Virus record (IMG/VR): IMGVR_UViG_3300032287_003317
Location: 40,091 to 104,090 of that record
Source: a virus
Direction: 5' to 3' (one strand)
Length of the DNA: 64,000 nt
Shown piece by piece: positions 57,992 through 64,000 of the stretch; positions within the stretch are counted from its first letter, which is position 1, and each line of letters starts with the position of its first letter. Under the pieces are notes generated by a model. The model saw only the letters and a list, made by a program, of their open reading frames with translations, made no database searches and had not been told where the DNA came from. A program made the position numbers and the translations under genes.

Positions 57992-58215
57992 TACAAGATA
58001 AAAGTTGGCCGCCGCCAGAATGGACTGAAGTCGTCATACCTTGGGATGAAATGCTGGTACCACACACATTTAGAAAACCGTTAAACATACTGAGCTGGGT
58101 TGAACAACAGCCCGGTGGTCGCTATCACTTGCACGGTTGGCAAAGCACCCAAGGATTTGCATTTAGATTTGAACGTCCCGAGGATGCCACTGTGTTTGCG
58201 GCTCGCTGGCTATGA
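57988..58215 (+). CDS. Small protein of the F-x-L-x-W family (75 aa)
   Basis: ATGA overlap. FRFERPEDATVFAARWL ends it in the family pattern. Function unknown. Confidence 0.55.
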   Translation: MIQDKSWPPPEWTEVVIPWDEMLVPHTFRKPLNILSWVEQQPGGRYHLHGWQSTQGFAFRFERPEDATVFAARWL

Positions 58216-58439
58216 TCAATTGGAGTTGGTTAATTGCTCGTCTTGTCAGTGCTGTTGGGTCATGGATAGATTCCAGTAATCTACGCAACCGTGTGTATAA
58301 AATGGCTGAAGAAGCAGAAATTATGATGACAGCACTAGAGGATATAGAACGCATGAGTTGCGAAGAACATATCAAAAAATATGCTCGTAAAGCCATAGAA
58401 ACCGTTAAAAATCTACCGCAAGATCAGCTTGACCAATAA
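58212..58439 (+). CDS. Small helical protein (75 aa)
   Basis: ATGA overlap. A short amphipathic N-terminus (INWSWLIARLVSAVGSW) precedes a charged helix. The last codons (CTT GAC CAA TAA) contain the -35 box of the next promoter. Confidence 0.55.
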   Translation: MINWSWLIARLVSAVGSWIDSSNLRNRVYKMAEEAEIMMTALEDIERMSCEEHIKKYARKAIETVKNLPQDQLDQ

Positions 58440-58457
58440 ATCCTTTTAATGTATAAT
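58429..58457 (+). promoter_or_regulatory. Early promoter with -35 in a coding end
   Basis: TTGACC, 17 bases, TATAAT. The GACCAATAA end is the same as at 22997. Confidence 0.7.
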
Positions 58458-58506
58458 GTAAGTGTAGTGATAAATTTAATCAATAACTTCGGAAAGTGAG
58501 AGTATT

Positions 58507-58746
58507 ATGAACTTAAAAATCAAAGCAGTTTTACAAATTGTTGCAATGACAACCATGGCAGTGAGCGTGGGTTTGGCATTTGCTTTTTACAATCGTTTGG
58601 TGGGCGATCAGTACACCTTGTACACTTTTGCTGGTTTATGTATGGTAGCATTATTTTATTCCATGTATAAACTTTTGTTGGACCGTTTGGAGTACGAAGA
58701 GCATGTCAAAAATCTCAGCGAAGATTTGAAAAAATTCAATAAATGA
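58507..58746 (+). CDS. Small two-segment membrane protein (79 aa)
   Basis: Two membrane segments (about 8-26 and 39-58) and a charged helical end (EEHVKNLSEDLKKFNK). ATGA overlap with the next gene. No family recognised. Confidence 0.6.
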   Translation: MNLKIKAVLQIVAMTTMAVSVGLAFAFYNRLVGDQYTLYTFAGLCMVALFYSMYKLLLDRLEYEEHVKNLSEDLKKFNK

Positions 58747-59420
58747 AAATTTACAAAAGCAACTACAGAGATCATTGGATCAGTCCATATACTGTGTTAG
58801 AGTATGTGTTCTTCTGGACTGCATGGTCAAAGTGTGGTCGCAACCGTGGCATTATCGAAGATCGAGATTATGTTGACCATCCGGCCTGGGTAGAACAGGC
58901 CACAAAGTATATCGAGCCTGCGTGTCGGGCCATCAAGTGGGTGCTGGATCTAGTTCACCCACAGGTCAACATCATCCGCATTGATCCGTATGATACCTGG
59001 AGCATGGATCATACCTTAAGCGATATTATCTTGCCCATGCTGAAACAGTTGCAGGCCACCAAACATGGTGCACCTTTTGTAGATGACGAAGATGTCCCCG
59101 AACACTTGCGTAGCACAGTAGCGGAACCCAAGGAAAACGAGTGGGACACTGACAGCTTGCACTTCCAGCGTTGGGATTGGATCCTGGCAGAAATGATCTG
59201 GGCTTTTGAACAAAAGGTCGCAGATGATGCTGAAGGCCAGTTCTTTGATCATTCCGCATACGACATTACAGATCGTGATCAAAGACGGGCATGGATAGAT
59301 GACATCAACAACTCAGTCAGCAAAATCAAGTATGATGAAGCCGGACATCGTGCCTGGCAGTTCCGCAAGGCCAACGGTTTGCGGTTATTCGGTAAATATT
59401 TTGAAGCACTTTGGGACTAA
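58743..59420 (+). CDS. Conserved phage protein (225 aa)
   Basis: VNIIRIDPYDTWSMDHTLSDIILPMLKQLQATKHGAPFVDDEDVP is a highly recognisable block of a family found in many tailed phages, still without a known function. Length is normal. Confidence 0.8.
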   Translation: MKIYKSNYRDHWISPYTVLEYVFFWTAWSKCGRNRGIIEDRDYVDHPAWVEQATKYIEPACRAIKWVLDLVHPQVNIIRIDPYDTWSMDHTLSDIILPMLKQLQATKHGAPFVDDEDVPEHLRSTVAEPKENEWDTDSLHFQRWDWILAEMIWAFEQKVADDAEGQFFDHSAYDITDRDQRRAWIDDINNSVSKIKYDEAGHRAWQFRKANGLRLFGKYFEALWD

Positions 59421-59423
59421 TAT

Positions 59424-59783
59424 ATGTTCGAAGATATCACAATAGGTTTACTTTGGTTGGCCACCACTTGGTTTATAGCCAACATTATTCTAGGTATCAT
59501 GGATGCTTTTCGAGAAGTGGATACTGAACTAACAGACAAGATACGAAAACGAATAGATGAAATTGTGCATCGTGTTGAAGTCGAACAACAAGGCGATGTT
59601 TATTATTGGTATGATCGAGATAATCGCAAGTTTTTAGCACAGGGTCAAACCACAGAAGAAATCATTGATGTTATTAAAAATCGATTCCCGGAACATATAT
59701 TCTATTTCGAAGAATCAAATCACCTGATCAGTGCAAAACACAACTGGGAACCTGTTCCTGCACGGTTGTCCGATAAATCCTAA
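59424..59783 (+). CDS. Membrane-anchored phage protein (119 aa)
   Basis: One N-terminal membrane segment (LLWLATTWFIANIILGIM) precedes a soluble domain with VYYWYDRDNRKFLAQGQTTEEII, seen in short T4-like phage proteins. The last codons hold the next -35 box. Confidence 0.65.
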   Translation: MFEDITIGLLWLATTWFIANIILGIMDAFREVDTELTDKIRKRIDEIVHRVEVEQQGDVYYWYDRDNRKFLAQGQTTEEIIDVIKNRFPEHIFYFEESNHLISAKHNWEPVPARLSDKS

Positions 59784-59794
59784 AATAGTATAAT
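59766..59794 (+). promoter_or_regulatory. Early promoter with -35 in a coding end
   Basis: TTGTCC, 17 bases, TATAAT; the ATG at 59801 follows 6 bases later. Confidence 0.55.
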
Positions 59795-59800
59795 ACTACT

Positions 59801-60190
59801 ATGACAATGCACCTCGAAGGACCGTGGCTAACTACTACCGGTAAAAAACGTGGACCCAAAAAATGGGCCAGTGCCGAAGCCAAACGCAAGGCCGAACAGC
59901 TAGACACCATGTGGAAAGCCAAGCTCAAGGAATTGGGCATAGAACAAGAAACCAAACGTAAGCGACGTGCTTTGTCTACAGATTCACTCACTCTCAAAGT
60001 AACAATACCTCCGGGACGTGAAACACCCTATATCGCCAGCCGCGACACCGGTTGGGTGGCTTGCACCACTCCCGCCAATCAAGAGTACACCGGTACCAAG
60101 GTCAAAGGCATTGGCACCATGCACAAGAGCAACGCAGTACCTATTTTCAGTGACGAAGAAGCTGTGGACATCTCCAAGATGCGTAGGTAA
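59801..60190 (+). CDS. Conserved basic phage protein (129 aa)
   Basis: A Lys/Arg-rich N-terminal half (KKWASAEAKRKAEQLDTMWKAK) and a C-terminal block ending MHKSNAVPIFSDEEAVDISKMRR, recognisable from other large phages. Function unknown; nucleic-acid binding is possible. Confidence 0.7.
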   Translation: MTMHLEGPWLTTTGKKRGPKKWASAEAKRKAEQLDTMWKAKLKELGIEQETKRKRRALSTDSLTLKVTIPPGRETPYIASRDTGWVACTTPANQEYTGTKVKGIGTMHKSNAVPIFSDEEAVDISKMRR

Positions 60191-60224
60191 ATAATACTAG
60201 CATATAAAGGAGAATCGGCCCAAC

Positions 60225-60449
60225 GTGAGTAAAGAAGATATCATTAAAATGTCCGGAGTAGTGGACGAAGTATTGCCCAATGCCATGTTTAGAATCATAT
60301 TAGACAACGAGCAACAATCAAAAATCACTGCCACAATCGGCGGCAGGCTTAGACAAAACAATATCCGAGTACTATTAGGCGATCGTGTAGACGTAGAAAT
60401 GAGCCCATACGACTTAACGCGAGGACGTGTGGTGTATCGTGCTAAATAG
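60225..60449 (+). CDS. infA: Translation initiation factor IF-1
   Basis: The 74 residues align along their length with bacterial IF-1: [42 protein letters not shown] and [14 protein letters not shown] (E. coli has PYDLSKGRIVFRSR). It is an OB-fold protein that occupies the ribosomal A site in initiation. The start is GTG with AAAGGAG upstream. A phage copy could favour phage mRNAs, in particular leaderless ones, which is inference. Confidence 0.93.
   Translation: MSKEDIIKMSGVVDEVLPNAMFRIILDNEQQSKITATIGGRLRQNNIRVLLGDRVDVEMSPYDLTRGRVVYRAK
60441..60448 (+). promoter_or_regulatory. Late promoter box GCTAAATA, start-proximal
   Basis: GCTAAATA lies over the infA stop and ends 5 bases before the superoxide dismutase ATG. 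Confidence 0.45.
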
Positions 60450-60453
60450 TAGC

Positions 60454-60996
60454 ATGGACCTCCGCGAAACCTTAGACCTCCTAGAAGCAAAAAGCCAAGT
60501 TGACCTAGAGCAGATCAAACTGCCCTATGCTCGTACTGCCCTGGCACCTGTGACCAGTGCGGCCACCATAGACAATCATTACGGTAAATTGTACAAAGGC
60601 TATGTTGACCGTTTCAATAAGAAAGAGGGAGATCGTACATTTAACGAAGCCGGTGCTTACTTGCACAGTATCTGGTTCAGTCAATTTGCTCGCCCCGGTA
60701 CTCGCAAACCACATGGTGTGATACTGAGTATTATCGAACGCAATCACAAAAATTTTGTGGATTTTAAAAAACGTTTCAAAGAAGAAGCCATGAAACTGCA
60801 AGGATCCAATTGGATTTATCTTTCTAAATCGGGAACCATTAAAACTATACATAATCATCAAAAACGCACAGACATAGCTCTGCTAGTGGATTGGTGGGAA
60901 CATGCATGGACCATAGATTATGGAACCAACAAAGAAAAATACCTAGACAACTTATGGCGTATCATGGATTGGGACGCCATCAATCGCAGATTATGA
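60454..60996 (+). CDS. Fe/Mn superoxide dismutase
   Basis: Metal ligands are His42 ([12 protein letters not shown]), His71 ([10 protein letters not shown]), Asp146 and His150 ([15 protein letters not shown]), with [17 protein letters not shown] at the N-terminus as in SodB (LPYAxDALEP). Two usual features differ: the second His of the HYGKHH motif is Tyr and the third residue region is shortened, and the protein is small (180). It would detoxify superoxide and protect iron-sulfur and radical enzymes. The gene overlaps erpA by 4 bases. Confidence 0.88.
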   Translation: MDLRETLDLLEAKSQVDLEQIKLPYARTALAPVTSAATIDNHYGKLYKGYVDRFNKKEGDRTFNEAGAYLHSIWFSQFARPGTRKPHGVILSIIERNHKNFVDFKKRFKEEAMKLQGSNWIYLSKSGTIKTIHNHQKRTDIALLVDWWEHAWTIDYGTNKEKYLDNLWRIMDWDAINRRL

Positions 60997-61319
60997 TCAC
61001 AATAACTGAATCAGCAGTGGCAAAATTACAAGACATTTTGGCCGAGGAAAATAACCCCAGTTTAAAACTCAGAGTTTTTGTACAAGGCGGTGGCTGTAGC
61101 GGCATGAGCTACGGTTTCACCCTAGATGATACTCAAGCAGAAGATGATTGGGAGTTAGACATCAGCGGTGTACAGGTTCTAGTAGACAGCATGAGCGGTG
61201 GATATTTGCAAGGTGCAGAAATAGACTACCGAGAAGATCAATACGGCAGTACGTTTGCCATCAAAAACCCCAACGCAGTTACTACTTGCGGTTGCGGAAG
61301 CAGTTTTAGCCCAACATAA
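60993..61319 (+). CDS. erpA: Iron-sulfur cluster insertion protein (ErpA/IscA family)
   Basis: The three conserved cysteines are Cys35 ([11 protein letters not shown]), Cys99 and Cys101 (TTCGCGSSF) of A-type carriers. These deliver 4Fe-4S clusters to target enzymes; the two radical SAM proteins in this window need such clusters. Length 108 is normal. ATGA overlap with the dismutase gene. Confidence 0.93.
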   Translation: MITITESAVAKLQDILAEENNPSLKLRVFVQGGGCSGMSYGFTLDDTQAEDDWELDISGVQVLVDSMSGGYLQGAEIDYREDQYGSTFAIKNPNAVTTCGCGSSFSPT

Positions 61320-61356
61320 CACACAACTAGCCAACGGCCCAGCTCGAGCCAAATCC

Positions 61357-61364
61357 GATAAATA
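61357..61364 (+). promoter_or_regulatory. T4-like late promoter GATAAATA
   Basis: GATAAATA lies 22 bases before the tail-fibre ATG, with AAGGAT between. Confidence 0.5.
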
Positions 61365-61386
61365 ATGCTATATAAGGATTTAATAT

Positions 61387-64000
61387 ATGGCATTGACCTG
61401 GCAACCCACTTCTATTAAAGATATCAACGAAGGTACCACCGCTAATGACGGTACCGGCGATAGTATTCGCAACGCATTTTTCAAAGTTGATGAAAATTTC
61501 AGCAACATAACCAGTTTTTTCAATGGTGGCGGAGACTATGCCACTGGACCAGCATTTAGCACACTTGCAATTACCACTGCCAATATCTCCCAGGGTAATG
61601 TAGGTAACATCGTAATAACCAATATCAATGGTCCATACACCAATGCCGCAGTCAATGGCACCAATATCTACGGAAATATCAATGTGGCTGGCAATATTGT
61701 GCCAACTGCATATGGTACTTACAATCTTGGCAGTCCCGACAGACCGTTTGCAAATCTTTACGTTGTGGCAACTATATCAACCACACAGATCACCACATCC
61801 AGCGACTCAGGCCTGTTGATTGTTCATGCCAACACTACACCCACTGATGAAAAAGATGTTGGTATTATTGGTAACGTAAGCAATCATTTCAGCAGTAACA
61901 TGTATGCTTTCTTTGGTTATCAGGCACTGACCAATAATTTTGTTTACAAACTCACTCCTAACAATGCTGCCACTCTAGGCAACAGCGTTGTTTATGATGG
62001 TGCATATGGTAATGTGCAGTTTGGTGCATTGTATCTAAGTAACACCACAGCAGCAACCAGCAATATCACCGGAGCCTTGATTGTGGCAGGTGGCATTGGC
62101 ACTAACCAGGACATACATTCAGCTGGTAATATCTATCAGCGTGGCTATCGTGTGTTAAACACCGCTGACGTAGATAGTATAGGCTATCCTATCTTTAACG
62201 GAACTGGTAGTTTGTTTGCTGGTAATACTATATTTGCAACCACTACTCCTTCTGTTTCAACCAACACTGGAGCCATAGTAGTACTTGGTGGTGTTGGTGT
62301 AGCAGGTAATATCACAGCCGGCGGATACGTTGGCAATTTCCACGGCAACGTGGTAAACGCCGTACAACCATACATAACCACAGTTGGCAGTCTTGGCAAT
62401 TTGACTGTGTTGGGCACAACAAGTACCAGCAGTTTGCAAGCTACTTCAGGTTCGATCACTGGATTACTCGCAACCACTGGCATATTCCAGACACAAACCA
62501 CCACATTGTTATTAACAGCGGCCACAGTCAATGCCGGCACCATTGGTAACACTGGTGCCAACATTGTAGGTACCATTGGTACTGCCGCACAGCCCAACAT
62601 TACCACAGTTGGTAACCTTACTAACTTAACTGTTACTGGTAACTTATCTGTAGTTGGTAATGTCGCATTCCCTAATATTTCAATTACAACCACGGCTGTG
62701 GTTGCAAAATTAAATTCTGCAGGAAACATACACATCACTGGCGGTAACTTGACTGTCAGCACTGACGCCACAGCGGTGGCTTTTGTTGCGTCGGGCGGAT
62801 TGACAAACAGTTTATTAACGGCCAGCAAGTCGGCCAATTCATTTGTTCAAAGTGCGTTGACCAATCGCAGTTCGGGCTCCAGTGCCAGTACTGATTTTAT
62901 TGCTTATGCCGATTCAGGTAACAACACACGCGGCTACATTGACATGGGTATTGCCAGTTCGGGATTCAATGATCCTGCATTTGGTATTACCAAAGCCGGC
63001 GACGGATACATTTTTGTAAGTGCTCCTGCCGGCACAGGTGGTAATCTAGTTCTTGCCACAGCCGATGGCTCACGTGGCGACATTGTGTTTGCCGCTAATG
63101 GATTTGTGTCAGGCACAGAACAAGGTCGCTTTAAAACTGGCGATGGTCTGTATTTGACTGGTAACTTGGTTGCAACCACAGGTGTCATTTATCAAGGTGA
63201 AGGTGCCAAAACACTCGAAATAGACAACTACTTCTTCCCTGGATATGCTGGACTAACCAATGCCTCAGGTATTTTTGTAGGTAATACAAACTCATTTGTA
63301 CAATTGGCCATGCGTAATCATAGTGCAGGTTCTAGTGCATCAACAGATTTGATTGCCTACAGCTCAAACGGCGACAATGATTCGGGCTGGATTGATATGG
63401 GTATTACCAGCGAGTCTTTTGCTGATGCTACCTATGGTGTAACTGGTCCACATGATGGTTATGTCTTTATGAGTGCTCCTGTTGGAACAACTGGTAATGG
63501 TAGCATGTACCTCAGCACCAGTGGCAATGGCACCAAAAACGACATTGTGTTCAGTACCAATGGATTCTCCTCTGGCAACGAACGTATGCGTATTATCGGT
63601 CAGGATCGCCCAGGAGATCCTGCCGGTGTAGAAATTTATATACCAACAACTAGTGTCAGTACCACAACAGGTGCGTTGCGTGTACAAGGTGGAGTGGGTA
63701 TACAAGGTAACTTAAACGTTGCCGGTAACGTCAGCATCATTGGTAACTTGACCTTTGGCGGCAACGGAACAAGTGTAAGCACATCGACCCTGACAGTTGA
63801 AAATCCAATCATATTTTTGGCCAATGCCAACAATGCCAACACATTCGACATTGGCACAGTTGGTCGATACAGAAGAACAGCCAACGTGTTTACCGGACTT
63901 GTTCGTCAGGCCACTACAGGCGGTTGGAGATTGTTTGACGGTGTAACTAGTATACCAACAACCACTGTGGATTGGTCACAAGCAAGCAATGGTAATTTGA
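61387..64000 (+). CDS. Tail-fibre/baseplate appendage protein, runs off the right edge
   Basis: The N-terminus SIKDINEGTTANDGTGDSIRNAFFKVDENF is the module used by T4-like phage tail and neck proteins (xxNDGTGDxLRxAFxKxNxNF). The rest is a long series of beta-repeat units with variations of TTGALRVQGGVGIQGNLNVAGN, as in trimeric fibres. Two long near-repeats are visible (about 62850-63180 and 63310-63600; NRSSGSSASTDFIAYADSGN versus NHSAGSSASTDLIAYSSNGD). At least 871 residues; the stop lies beyond the window. Confidence 0.88.
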   Translation, partial: MALTWQPTSIKDINEGTTANDGTGDSIRNAFFKVDENFSNITSFFNGGGDYATGPAFSTLAITTANISQGNVGNIVITNINGPYTNAAVNGTNIYGNINVAGNIVPTAYGTYNLGSPDRPFANLYVVATISTTQITTSSDSGLLIVHANTTPTDEKDVGIIGNVSNHFSSNMYAFFGYQALTNNFVYKLTPNNAATLGNSVVYDGAYGNVQFGALYLSNTTAATSNITGALIVAGGIGTNQDIHSAGNIYQRGYRVLNTADVDSIGYPIFNGTGSLFAGNTIFATTTPSVSTNTGAIVVLGGVGVAGNITAGGYVGNFHGNVVNAVQPYITTVGSLGNLTVLGTTSTSSLQATSGSITGLLATTGIFQTQTTTLLLTAATVNAGTIGNTGANIVGTIGTAAQPNITTVGNLTNLTVTGNLSVVGNVAFPNISITTTAVVAKLNSAGNIHITGGNLTVSTDATAVAFVASGGLTNSLLTASKSANSFVQSALTNRSSGSSASTDFIAYADSGNNTRGYIDMGIASSGFNDPAFGITKAGDGYIFVSAPAGTGGNLVLATADGSRGDIVFAANGFVSGTEQGRFKTGDGLYLTGNLVATTGVIYQGEGAKTLEIDNYFFPGYAGLTNASGIFVGNTNSFVQLAMRNHSAGSSASTDLIAYSSNGDNDSGWIDMGITSESFADATYGVTGPHDGYVFMSAPVGTTGNGSMYLSTSGNGTKNDIVFSTNGFSSGNERMRIIGQDRPGDPAGVEIYIPTTSVSTTTGALRVQGGVGIQGNLNVAGNVSIIGNLTFGGNGTSVSTSTLTVENPIIFLANANNANTFDIGTVGRYRRTANVFTGLVRQATTGGWRLFDGVTSIPTTTVDWSQASNGNL
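62850..63600 (+). repeat. Duplicated fibre domain inside the tail-fibre gene
   Basis: Two copies of roughly 300 bases encode GSSASTD(F/L)IAY..., (Y/W)IDMGI(A/T)S and DGY(I/V)F(V/M)SAP in the same order. They point to domain duplication in the fibre. Confidence 0.6.

Noticed and set aside
62184-62837. Long minus-strand open frame (217 codons)
   Set aside because: It lies opposite the tail-fibre repeats, whose composition keeps the reverse frame open; the plus-strand frame is continuous and family-recognisable.
1-64000. CRISPR array, insertion sequences or tRNA genes
   Set aside because: No regularly spaced direct repeats, no transposase or terminal repeats, and no complete cloverleaf were seen; repeated stretches are promoter cassettes or protein repeats.
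1-64000. Bacterial chromosome interpretation
   Set aside because: ClpP, IF-1, dismutase, porin and curli genes suggested it, but ligase type, phage protein families, gene packing, fibre genes and late boxes on all sides favour a phage; a chimeric assembly stays possible for the left 5 kb.

Overview
The window reads as part of a very large, T4-like tailed phage genome, probably of a betaproteobacterial (Burkholderiales-type) host. Phage evidence: densely packed short genes with ATGA or 1-base overlaps, tail-fibre-like proteins (19030-20295 and the open-ended gene from 61387), many small families typical of T4-like and jumbo phages, and AT-rich TATAAATA-like boxes placed like T4 late promoters. 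Host evidence: a circularly permuted two-piece tmRNA with tag ANDEQFALAA, an arrangement known from Betaproteobacteria, plus a betaproteobacterial-type porin, a Bug/TctC binding protein, a phasin-like protein and a Lys-rich exported peptide. A phage-derived element or a chimeric assembly cannot be excluded from sequence alone, but base composition and signals look uniform throughout.

Layout. 1-5300: a curli (type VIII secretion) locus: csgF end, csgG with an added SH3 domain, two curlin-repeat proteins and a FecR-domain protein. 5366-11643: a barrel outer-membrane protein, an LpxH-like phosphatase, a GT4 glycosyltransferase and a CHASE2 cyclase. 11675-21647: a radical SAM enzyme, a minus-strand operon (glycosyltransferase, holin-like membrane proteins, fatty-acid desaturase), then a UDP-sugar dehydrogenase, hydroxylase, amidinotransferase and tail-fibre cluster. 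21831-28530: small early genes, exported lipoproteins, SprT-like protease, ClpP, GNAT and a secreted nuclease. 28597-33592: an amidoligase and phage proteins with a common N-terminal motif. 33731-35930: tiny early genes, an entericidin-like lipoprotein and an unassigned structured RNA.

35983-42554 is the most striking part: a radical SAM/SPASM enzyme directly followed by a virion-like protein with 17 cysteines, 13 of them preceded by Asn, then five 2-oxoglutarate/Asp-Asn hydroxylase-like genes and a second desaturase. Together they look like an undescribed protein-modification system. 42573-42911 is the tmRNA, with a small membrane-protein frame in its intervening segment. 43053-52873 holds a Bug protein, more hydroxylases, DNA ligase and many small phage genes. 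53012-61319 holds the porin, a family of tiny paralogues, a tryptophan-halogenase-like flavoprotein, and a block of IF-1, Fe/Mn superoxide dismutase and ErpA. The window ends inside a tail-fibre gene.

Two promoter classes organise expression. Sixteen sigma70-type promoters (TTGACC-like, exactly 17 bases, TATAAT) precede tiny-gene clusters and the tmRNA. TATAAATA, CTAAATA or ATAAGTA boxes precede virion, modification and envelope genes; at nine genes the start codon lies only 4-5 bases after the box, which suggests leaderless late mRNAs.
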